Positions 29,967-38,160 of a stretch of 49,003 nt of DNA are shown piece by piece; position 1 is the first letter of the stretch, and each line of letters begins with the position of its first letter. The DNA comes from Burkholderiales bacterium. Lineage in GTDB: Bacteria; Pseudomonadota; Gammaproteobacteria; Burkholderiales; Burkholderiaceae_D. The translations under genes were made by a program, and so were the position numbers. The notes beneath the pieces are model-generated. The model was not told where the DNA came from. It did no database searches and saw nothing but the letters and a program-made list of their open reading frames with translations. The stretch is from contig CANJOT010000003.1 in NCBI GenBank assembly GCA_947475815.1, forward strand, positions 1 to 49,003, in the 5' to 3' direction.

Positions 29967-30872
29967 ATGAGTAATTTCGACGTCATCGTCATTGGCCAGG
30001 GTTACGCCGGCCTGACCGCCGCCAAGCTGGCTGCTCAAAAAGGCCTGCGCACGGCCAATCTTGAAGCCGAGATGTTTGGCGGTCTGATCATCAACATCAA
30101 TGAGCTCGATCCCGTGCCGGCCGATGCGGCGGCAGCGGGCACCGCCTCCGGCGTCGATCTGGCCAGCAACCTCGCCATGGAAAACATGGACGCCGGTATC
30201 GAGGCGATCTCCGAGCCGGTGACCGCCATTGCCCAGCAGGCCAGTGGCGGTTTTGTCGTGACGACCGACGGCGGCCGTTACACGGCACGCAACGTCATCA
30301 TTGCCACGGGCGCGAAGTTTCGCACGCTCGGCATCCCCGGCGAGGCCGAGTTTGTCGGTCGCGGTGTGTCCAATTGCGGCGACTGTGATGGCCCGATGTT
30401 TCAGGGCAAGGAAGCGGTTGTCGTCGGCGGCGGGGATTCAGCCTTTCAGGAAGCGCATGCCCTGGTGCAGTGGTGTTCGCGTGTGACCATCGTGTTTCGC
30501 GGGGAAGCCCCGCGTGCTGCCGCCCATTTTATCGAGCACCTGGCCGGCAATCCGAAAGTCGTGCTGATGAATCGCACCACGCCGCTGGCCATCCTTGGCA
30601 GCAATGGTGTGGATGGGCTGCGGGTGTCGCGCGAGGGTGAAGGCGAATCGACGCTGGCCTGCGCCGGCGTGTTTGTGTTTGCCGGCCTCGAACCCAACAC
30701 GGCCTGCGCGCCTGCCGATCTGGCGCGCGACGAGGGGGGCTGTCTGGTGGTATCGGACAAGCGGGCCACTGCCTTGCCGGGCCTGTGGGCGATTGGTGCC
30801 GTGCGTGCCGGGTTCGGCGGCAGCCTGAGTGATGCTGCCGAAGATGCCGCCCTGGTGGTTGGCGCCCTTTGA
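29967..30872 (+). CDS. Thioredoxin reductase-like FAD-dependent oxidoreductase
   Basis: VIGQGYAGLTAAKLAAQKGL; NCGDCDGPMFQGKEAVVVGGGDSAFQEA (CxxC plus second Rossmann); 6 nt after selB. Confidence 0.92.
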   Translation: MSNFDVIVIGQGYAGLTAAKLAAQKGLRTANLEAEMFGGLIININELDPVPADAAAAGTASGVDLASNLAMENMDAGIEAISEPVTAIAQQASGGFVVTTDGGRYTARNVIIATGAKFRTLGIPGEAEFVGRGVSNCGDCDGPMFQGKEAVVVGGGDSAFQEAHALVQWCSRVTIVFRGEAPRAAAHFIEHLAGNPKVVLMNRTTPLAILGSNGVDGLRVSREGEGESTLACAGVFVFAGLEPNTACAPADLARDEGGCLVVSDKRATALPGLWAIGAVRAGFGGSLSDAAEDAALVVGAL

Positions 30873-30885
30873 TTCTGCTCCAGCC

Positions 30886-32004
30886 TTAACGGCCGGCGAG
30901 CGCTGCCGGAAACGGTACGCCCGCCTGCTCGCCAAGCTTGCTGCAGTGCTCAATGATGTGCGCATCCAGCGGCACACCCAGCCGGCCCCGCTCGGCGCGC
31001 AACGTCGCGCTGCGGTCGCCCGGCACGGCCACCGGGCCCTGACCCTCGACCGGGCGCGTGCCGCGAATGTGATCGGCCATGCGCTTCATCTCGGCCTTGA
31101 ATTCCACCGGATCGATGAAGGCGTCAATGCGCCAGGCTGCAAACCACTGGCCCTGCTGCCACGCCGGGGTGTAGGTCTGCCACAGGCCTGAGCCGGTGCC
31201 CGACAGGATGCCGCTGACCACCTCGACCATCATCGCCAGGCCATAACCCTTGTAACCGCCGCCCTCGGGGGTGGCGCCCAAATACAGCAGAGAGCCGCCT
31301 TCCTCGCGCACGTAGGCCGAGGTGCTCGCCTTGCCGTCCTTGTCGACTGCCCAGCCGGGCGGAATGTCAACGCCGCGGCGCTGCGCCACGCGCAGGTTCA
31401 GGCCGGCCGCCAGCGTGGTCGCCATGTCGAGCGACAGCGGGTGCGAGCCTTCGACCGGCGCGGCAAAGGCAATCGGATTGGTGCCCGCCACCGGCTCGGT
31501 GCCGCCGGGTGGAAAACTGCTGGCAATCGAATGGCTCATGACCATGCCGATCATGTCGTGCTCGGCGGCCATGCGCGCGTAATAACCGATCGCGCCGCAA
31601 TGGCAGCCGTTGCGCACCGTAATCATGCCGATGCCGGTGTTGCGCGCCTTGTCGATGGCCGCGTTCATGGCGTGACAGGCCACCACCGGCCCCAGGCCGC
31701 GGCCTGAATCCCACGAGGCAGCGACCGGCGAGTCGCGCAATACTTTCATCTCGGGACGGGGCTGGACCGAGCCTGATTGCAGGCCCTTGGCGTACTGCAG
31801 GTGCACCGGGAAATTGGCGATGCCATGGGTGTCGACGCCCGACAGGTCGGCATCGCTGATGGCGCGGGCACCGAGTTGCGCGTCAGCGCTGGAGAGGCCG
31901 TAATGTTCCAGTACGGCCTCGATGAACTGACGCAAGGCGCTGGCGTCGTAACGGGGGCGCGGGTCGTGTGCCGGTGTTGTGCTCGTGTCTGAAGCGGATA
32001 CCAA
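30886..32004 (-). CDS. Ldh family (malate/L-lactate/ureidoglycolate-type) oxidoreductase
   Basis: SGVDTHGIANFPVHLQYAKGLQ; NGCHCGAIGYYARMAAEHDMIGMVMSHS; PVAGTNPIAFAAP. Confidence 0.93.
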   Translation of the reverse strand: MVSASDTSTTPAHDPRPRYDASALRQFIEAVLEHYGLSSADAQLGARAISDADLSGVDTHGIANFPVHLQYAKGLQSGSVQPRPEMKVLRDSPVAASWDSGRGLGPVVACHAMNAAIDKARNTGIGMITVRNGCHCGAIGYYARMAAEHDMIGMVMSHSIASSFPPGGTEPVAGTNPIAFAAPVEGSHPLSLDMATTLAAGLNLRVAQRRGVDIPPGWAVDKDGKASTSAYVREEGGSLLYLGATPEGGGYKGYGLAMMVEVVSGILSGTGSGLWQTYTPAWQQGQWFAAWRIDAFIDPVEFKAEMKRMADHIRGTRPVEGQGPVAVPGDRSATLRAERGRLGVPLDAHIIEHCSKLGEQAGVPFPAALAGR

Positions 32005-32076
32005 GTCGGTCTTCCTTATTATCGATCGCTGCCGGGCATGCCGCTGCCGGTGATCACCGTCGATGGCGTCCGTGGT

Positions 32077-32988
32077 TTATTGCGGCACCGTATGCTGAGT
32101 GCCGGGCGCTGAGGAGGTCGCCTTGCGTCGTTCGCGACGCTCATGGAGGTTGTCGAGCAGGCGTTCCGGGGTGACGCGGGCCGGGATGAACGGCGGGCAG
32201 GGTTCCGGGCGGCGCTGTCGGCCAAAGACGGTTTCGCTGATGTCCTGCAGGCGTTGCGCCGTGCGTTTCAGTACCGCCAGGCTGTTTTCGAGACGCGCAT
32301 GGGTGAAATGGCCGGCCGGTGCGCAGATCATAACCGACGCGAAGGCTTCCTGTTTTTGAAAAAGGGCGATGGCGTATGAATTCCAGCCCGGCACCAGTCG
32401 GCCTTCGTTGTAGCCCATGCCCATTTCCAGCGATTGGTTGAGCAAACGCTCGAGCGAGGGGTGCACGCTGGTGGCCTGCTGGGTCAGGGCCAGGCAATTG
32501 CGTTCGAAGAGGGCTTGGCGCTCCTCGGCCGGCAGGGTGATCAGCAAGGCCGCGCCACCGCTGGAGCCCGCCAGCGGCCGGCGGGTGCCGAGGTTGAGCG
32601 TGAACGCATGGTCGGGTACTTCGCCGATGCGTGCTGCACAGACCAGATCGTCACCGCTGCGCAGACAGAGAAAGCCGACTGCATTGGTCTGGCTGGAAAG
32701 CTGATCGAGCAGCGGGTAGGCCGCCATTTTGAATTCGTCGAAATCAGTCAGTGCGAGACCGAGTTCAAACAGCAGCGGGCCCGGCAGGTAACGCTGGTCA
32801 GCGGGGCTGCGCTCGGCCAGACGCTCGCGCACCAGACAGGTCAGGATGCGCCGCGCCGTGCCTTTGTCGATGTCGCAATGGCGCGCCAGATCGGACAGGC
32901 GCCAGCCGAAACGCGCTCGCGCAGCCAATGCCCGCATCAGCTTGATGGACCGCTCAATACTCTGGGTGCCGCCTCTTGCCGCTGTCAT
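32077..32988 (-). CDS. IclR-family transcriptional regulator
   Basis: TQSIERSIKLMRALAARARFGWRLSDLARHCDIDKGTARRILTCLVRERL. Confidence 0.93.
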   Translation of the reverse strand: MTAARGGTQSIERSIKLMRALAARARFGWRLSDLARHCDIDKGTARRILTCLVRERLAERSPADQRYLPGPLLFELGLALTDFDEFKMAAYPLLDQLSSQTNAVGFLCLRSGDDLVCAARIGEVPDHAFTLNLGTRRPLAGSSGGAALLITLPAEERQALFERNCLALTQQATSVHPSLERLLNQSLEMGMGYNEGRLVPGWNSYAIALFQKQEAFASVMICAPAGHFTHARLENSLAVLKRTAQRLQDISETVFGRQRRPEPCPPFIPARVTPERLLDNLHERRERRKATSSAPGTQHTVPQ

Positions 32989-33063
32989 GATCGCTCGATG
33001 GATGACGTACGCCGCCTGCAGGGAGATAGTATCAGCCGTCGCAGAGCGCGGCTATGGACAACG

Positions 33064-33110
33064 CCGGGAGGGTGCAGCGGCGTCTGGCGCGCCGTGCTGC
33101 ACCCTCCCGG
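33064..33110 (-). terminator. Strong stem-loop downstream of selenoprotein gene (terminator or 3' stabiliser; no obvious U tract)
   Basis: 15-bp perfect inverted repeat CCGGGAGGGTGCAGC / GCTGCACCCTCCCGG between the gene's stop codon and the IclR gene. Confidence 0.6.
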
Positions 33111-33114
33111 GACC

Positions 33115-34818
33115 TTAGCGGACCAGGTCGTGGACCGATTGCAGCGGCGACCCATCGGCGCGCACGATGGGTCGCGTGATCAGATGGGTGCCGTTGAAGG
33201 TCGCCAGGATGGCACTGTGCGGGCCGCTTTCACCGCCGCCGACCGCAATGCCGATATCCTCCGGGTTGACCGTCGGGTAGATGATTTCCTTGCCGTCCTC
33301 GATGCGCAGGGTGCGCTGCTTCCATTCCTTGATCGCCTTGTAGGAGGTCGGATGGAAACCCTTGAGCTCGAACTTCGCGTGCTCCCAGAGATACCTGCGG
33401 ATTGCCGGCTTGTCGAAGCCGCCCTCGGCCATCTGTCGCGCCTGCACCGGGCTGATGATGACCATCGGTTCGTGGTCAAAGATGGTGCAGTTGCTGCCCG
33501 CCGAGGTCATGGCACGCGCCAGAATGTTGAGAATGGTGACCGGGTCGGACGACAGCTCGATGACGTTTTGCGGCGCCGCCGTGGCGACTGCCGTGACGGT
33601 CGACGTCGAGGCGTCGTAGCCTTTTTCCACATGGTAGGGAATCCACGGGCTCATGGCTTCGTTTTCGGCGATGCATGAACCCCATTTGTTCGGATTGCCC
33701 AGCGTCGACATGTCGCCTTCGCCGGGCCGCCCACCGCCGATGTTGGACAGGCACAGACGCACCGCGCGGCCTATCGTACCGTTGGCATACCAGCCCTGAC
33801 CAAACAGGTTGGTGCCGCCGTTGATGTCGAGCTCGCGCGCGATCGGACCGTTGACCATCAGCATCACGCCGGCCGGATTGGTCGTGCCCTGCACACCGTA
33901 GATGTTGAGCTTGGGATCCAGCACGGCTTCGATGCCGGCGACCACGACCGGGAAATATTCCGGCCGGCAGCCAGCCATGACGGCATTGACCGCCACATGA
34001 TGGATGGTGGTCGGCGCCCAGCTGGGCCCCATGTTGCCCAGCACCGTGGCGGGTGCCCGGTCGGTATAGCGCAGCATCGCCGTGACGCGTTCTACCGTGG
34101 GTGGCACGATCGGCAGACCGTCGCTCCACTTGCGTTCGTAAAACGTGCGGTTGACGTTTTCGTACGACAGGTCGTCAATGTCGGTGACCAGCAGCGACTT
34201 TGACTTCATCGCCTCGGCGACCTTGTCCATCTCCAGCTTGGAGCCGTCGGGCATTTTCGTCAGGCCGCGAACGATGTCGTCGCGGATGGCGATGGCGCGC
34301 CGCTGCGCTTCCTCGGTCGACACGCCACCCATCGGGTAGGGCACGACCGCGACCGGCAGCGCTGGCATGCCGAGCGCTTTGCGTTCGTAATTGGCCAGCA
34401 CGGTAAAACGTGTGGCAACCAGCGTGACCGTCGGGATGCCCCGGCGTTCCAGTTCATACGCGTCATGGATACTCCACGACGTGCACGATCCTCAGTCGCC
34501 TAAGGCGACGACTGCGGCCTGACAGGTGGAGGCAATCTCGTTGAGGATGTCTTCACTCGCGCCCAGACTACAGCTGGTTTTTTCGCGGAACAGGGTGCCG
34601 GCGGCACCGAGCTTCATGACCTCGTCTTCGGTGGTGTGCAGCAGCACATCGCAATTTGGCTTGAGGTTGCCGAGAAAGCCAATGCGCAGGCCCTGCAGGG
34701 AACCGCCGCGTTGTGCGAGTGTGATGCCGCTCAGGTCTTCGACCGGGACCGGACACATCAGGGCACCCGGGGGAGCGCTCACGGCCGGTCCGGAGGTCTG
34801 GTTGGATTGCTGGTTCAT
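33115..34818 (-). CDS. UGSC-motif selenoprotein (567 aa including Sec109); in-frame UGA at 34492..34494 read as selenocysteine
   Basis: ORFs 34492..34905 and 33115..34401 are in the same frame. The codons between them read GAC TGA GGA TCG TGC ACG TCG TGG (D-U-G-S-C-T-S-W) and stay open for 31 codons into the second ORF. SECIS-like hairpin follows. selA, selB and selC are nearby. Confidence 0.93.
34461..34481 (-). promoter_or_regulatory. Bacterial SECIS-like hairpin downstream of Sec UGA
   Basis: CGTCGTGGA-GTA-TCCATGACG: 9 pairs with one G-U, beginning 11 nt after the UGA; G in apical loop at +20. Confidence 0.72.
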
Positions 34819-34854
34819 GATTGCCCCTATGGGTTCTGAAGCTGCTTTTTTGAC

Positions 34855-34948
34855 TGGCGGAAGAGGTGAGAGTCGAACACACCGAAGACGCGCAGCGCCT
34901 TCCACCGGGTTTGAAGTCCGGGCATCCCACCGGGGATGTTTCTCTTCC
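34855..34948 (-). tRNA. selC: tRNA-Sec (anticodon UCA), CCA encoded
   Basis: GGAAGAGAAACATCCCCGGTGGGATGCCCGGACTTCAAACCCGGTGGAAGGCGCTGCGCGTCTTCGGTGTGTTCGACTCTCACCTCTTCCGCCA: 6-bp D stem with 4-nt loop, TCA anticodon, 8-bp variable arm, G73 discriminator. Confidence 0.94.
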
Positions 34949-35282
34949 GTGATTCCATCGTATCACCGCTCAGGCGGAAATGCTTACCGAGCACGCCCGG
35001 CCCCAGCGTCTTATTGAGATTATGCGAGGGGACCGCAGCGAACCCAAGACAGGAAGTGGCGCATTCGGTGCGCGAGTATCACAATGTGACGGGGCGCGAT
35101 TGTGCGATCCGCCCAAGTGTTTAGAATCGCCAAGACCGGCCATGGACTCGCAGAGTCTTTCGAATAACGTTCACACTGAATACGGCATGGATGGGAGACT
35201 GGGTGACTGACCGAACAAGAATAAGCTGCGGCGCGACCCCCGTGCGTGGTGCTGACCTGCTGGCTGGTTTCTGAGGCCCATC

Positions 35283-36404
35283 ATGTTCATTCAAGTTGAA
35301 AATGTCGCCAGGATTTTTGCGCGCCGCCGGGGTGATCCGGGCAACAAACAGAATGCCGCCCTCGGTGGCGTGAGCGTGGCCGTGGCCAAGGGCAAAATGC
35401 TCGCCTTGGTGGGCCCGAGCGGCTCCGGCAAAACGACGCTGCTGCGCTGCATTGCCGGCCTTGAACAGCCGGACAGCGGCGTCATCCGCATTGGTGAGCG
35501 GGTCGTGTATGCGTCCGGCGAAGGCATCAACGTGCCGACCGAGCAGCGCAACCTCGGGCTGATTTTCCAGAGTTACGCCCTGTGGCCCAACATGACGGTG
35601 CAGCGCAATGTGGCTTATCCCCTGCGTCGCCGCAAGGTCGCCGATGCCGAGTGCAACACCCGTGTGGCACGGTATCTTGACCTGGTGGGCTGTGGGCATC
35701 TGGCGCAACGCTACCCGCACGAACTGAGCGGTGGCCAGCAGCAGCGCATTGCTCTGGCGCGCGCGCTGGTGTACGAGCCGGCCGTGGTGTTGTTCGACGA
35801 GCCGCTCAGCAACCTCGATCCCATGCTGCGTGAACATCTGCGCGCGCAGATCCGCGACATCCAGCGCAGCGTCGGTTTTACCGGCGTGTATGTGACGCAC
35901 GACCAGAACGAAGCTTTTTATGTCGGCGATGAGGTGGTCATCCTCAGCGAAGGCAACATCGCCCAGGCCGGCTCACCCGATGAAATCTACCGGCGACCGG
36001 TGAGCAGCAAGGTTGCCGCGTTTGTCGGCGCCTCGAACAGTGTTGAAGGCCAGCTTGCCGATGGCGGGCAGACCTTCACCTCGGCGCAACTGGGCAGTCT
36101 GAAACTGGATCCGCCGGCGCTCGACCTGTACCAGTCGGGCGTTCGCGATGTCGTGCTCTTGACACGGCCCGAATCCACCACCCTGCGCGCCGTGTCCGCC
36201 GGGCCGCAGGCCGCGCGCATCATTGAACGGGTTCCCTCGGGCGGCATGGACGAATATGCCGTCAGCCTGCCTGGCGGTGGTGTCTGGCGTGCGCGCGTCG
36301 ACATGCGCACGCCGCGCCTTGAAGTCGGCACGAGCGTCGTGGTCGAGCCGTTCGCCGATGCCGTGCTGCTCTACCCGCGAGACGCGCGCGGGGAGTCGGC
36401 GTGA
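35283..36404 (+). CDS. ABC transporter ATP-binding protein (FbpC/PotA-like)
   Basis: LVGPSGSGKTTLLRCIAGLEQPDSG; HELSGGQQQRIALARALVYEPAVVLFDEPLSNLD. Confidence 0.94.
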   Translation: MFIQVENVARIFARRRGDPGNKQNAALGGVSVAVAKGKMLALVGPSGSGKTTLLRCIAGLEQPDSGVIRIGERVVYASGEGINVPTEQRNLGLIFQSYALWPNMTVQRNVAYPLRRRKVADAECNTRVARYLDLVGCGHLAQRYPHELSGGQQQRIALARALVYEPAVVLFDEPLSNLDPMLREHLRAQIRDIQRSVGFTGVYVTHDQNEAFYVGDEVVILSEGNIAQAGSPDEIYRRPVSSKVAAFVGASNSVEGQLADGGQTFTSAQLGSLKLDPPALDLYQSGVRDVVLLTRPESTTLRAVSAGPQAARIIERVPSGGMDEYAVSLPGGGVWRARVDMRTPRLEVGTSVVVEPFADAVLLYPRDARGESA

Positions 36405-38107
36405 AGATCGGCGCGAAGATCGGCGCGACCATGGCGGTGACCCGCGGCCGCTCCCTGAGCGCTTCCCTGCTCGGCCTGTCGATGGCCGTAATGGTGCTGG
36501 TATTGGTCGCCTGGCCGATGACCCAACTGGTCATCAGCACACTGGGCGGCGATGAAGGACCCTTGCACTACTATGTGGAAGCGTTCGACAGCCCGGTGGC
36601 CCTGTCGGCGCTGTGGGGCTCGGTCTGGCTGACGGTCGTCACGCTGTTGTTTGGCATCCCCCTGGCCATGCTGCTCGCCTGGATCACCAGCAGCACTGAT
36701 GCGCCGCTGGCCGAACCTCTCGAAGTGTTGCCCACGCTGACGCTGGCACTCTCGCCGCTGGTGGGTGCGATCGGCTGGATGGTTCTGCTTTCGCCGCGTG
36801 TGGGCATTCTCAATCTGCTGCTGCGCCAGTGGTTTGGCCTCGACATGGACAGCGGGCCGCTGAACGCCTTCAGCCTGCCGGTCATCATCATGCTGATGAC
36901 GTTTTATGTCGTGCCTTATATTTATGGGCCGGTCAATGGCGCGTTCCGGCAGGTTGACGCCAGCCTGCTCGAGGCGGCGCGTGCCTGCGGCGCCAGCAGT
37001 TCGGCGACCCTCTGGACCGTCACCCTGCCGCTGCTGCGCCCGGCGCTGCTGGCCGGTGGCCTGATCGGCGGGGTCATGGTGGCGTCGATGTTTGCCATTC
37101 CGCTGATCCTCTCGAGCGGTACCGGCCTGAACGTCATCCCCACGCAGATCTACCACTACATCAACCAGGAAGGCCGGCCCGGCCCGGCCATGGCTATGGC
37201 CTCGCTGCTCACCATCGTCACCGTCACGGCCATGGGGTTCTACTTCAAGGTATTGGGACGCGGCCGGTTTGTCACGGTGGCGGGCAAGGGCGCACGGCGT
37301 GTGCGCGTGGCCCTGGGCATCTGGCGCTGGCCGGCGACGCTGTTTGTGCTGCTGTTCCTGTTTCTGGCCATGGTCGTGCCGCTGTTGACGCTGCTCTATC
37401 TTTCACTTGTGGGCTTCTGGAGCAACAATGTCTTCAGTCAGCCGCTCAACTTCGTGCAATACCAGCGTCTGGTGGATTTTCCGGCGGCCGTGCAAGGGCT
37501 CTATAACAGCACCTGGCTGGCCGGCGTCGGTGCGACGCTGGCCCTGGTGGGCGGCTTCATCGCCAGCTACCGCCGCTTGCGCGTCCCGAGTCTGGTGACC
37601 CGCAGCGTCGCTTTTCTGGCCGGCTTGCCGCTGGGTATTCCGTCGATCGTGCTTGGTCTGGCGTTTCTGTATACCTTCACCGGCGGGCCGCTGCCCCTGT
37701 ACGGTACGGCCTTCATCCTGATCGCCTGTTATGCCATCCACGTCATGCCGATTGCCATGCGCAACAGCGACGCCAGCCTGTTGCGGGTTTCGCCCGAACT
37801 GGAAGAAGCCGGTCTGGTCTGCGGCGATACGCGCAGCGGCATCGTCTGGCGCATTCTGCTGCCGGCAATCCGCCAGCCGCTGCTGACGGCCTGGGGACTG
37901 AGTTTCATCATCCTGTTTCGCGATCTGTCGATCTCCATCCTGATGTACACCTCCTCGACCACGCCATCGTCGGTCGCCTTGCTGGGCATTTTTGATCAGG
38001 GCTGGATCACCGGCGCGGCAGCGTATTCGATCATCATGACCGTCATCAGCGCAGGGGTGGTAGCGATGATCATCAAGACCAGTTCCCGCATCGAGTCCGT
38101 CGAATAA
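36401..38107 (+). CDS. ABC transporter permease, two fused permease domains (FbpB-like); ATG at 36431 is an alternative start
   Basis: Two EAA-like regions (EAARACGASSSATLWTVTLPLLRPA; EEAGLVCGDTRSGIVWRILLPAIRQP), about 12 TM helices. Confidence 0.92.
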   Translation: MKIGAKIGATMAVTRGRSLSASLLGLSMAVMVLVLVAWPMTQLVISTLGGDEGPLHYYVEAFDSPVALSALWGSVWLTVVTLLFGIPLAMLLAWITSSTDAPLAEPLEVLPTLTLALSPLVGAIGWMVLLSPRVGILNLLLRQWFGLDMDSGPLNAFSLPVIIMLMTFYVVPYIYGPVNGAFRQVDASLLEAARACGASSSATLWTVTLPLLRPALLAGGLIGGVMVASMFAIPLILSSGTGLNVIPTQIYHYINQEGRPGPAMAMASLLTIVTVTAMGFYFKVLGRGRFVTVAGKGARRVRVALGIWRWPATLFVLLFLFLAMVVPLLTLLYLSLVGFWSNNVFSQPLNFVQYQRLVDFPAAVQGLYNSTWLAGVGATLALVGGFIASYRRLRVPSLVTRSVAFLAGLPLGIPSIVLGLAFLYTFTGGPLPLYGTAFILIACYAIHVMPIAMRNSDASLLRVSPELEEAGLVCGDTRSGIVWRILLPAIRQPLLTAWGLSFIILFRDLSISILMYTSSTTPSSVALLGIFDQGWITGAAAYSIIMTVISAGVVAMIIKTSSRIESVE

Positions 38108-38160
38108 GCGCTTGCGCGACGGTTCTTGCAGTGCACGCAGGCAACATAAAGGAGACAGCC

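Noticed and set aside
34492-34494. UGA as an ordinary stop, i.e. a pseudogene or assembly error splitting 33115..34818
   Set aside because: Only one stop interrupts an otherwise open 567-codon frame. It lies in a U-G-S-C motif, is followed by a hairpin, and sits beside selA, selB and tRNA-Sec. Selenocysteine is the more economical explanation.
34858-34948. tRNA-Ser/Leu (class II) or a UGA suppressor tRNA-Trp
   Set aside because: TCA anticodon with a 6-bp D stem/4-nt loop, an extended variable arm and G73, together with nearby selA/selB, indicates tRNA-Sec.
35121-35900. 259-aa ORF on the minus strand
   Set aside because: Antisense to the ABC ATPase gene with clear Walker and signature motifs on the plus strand.
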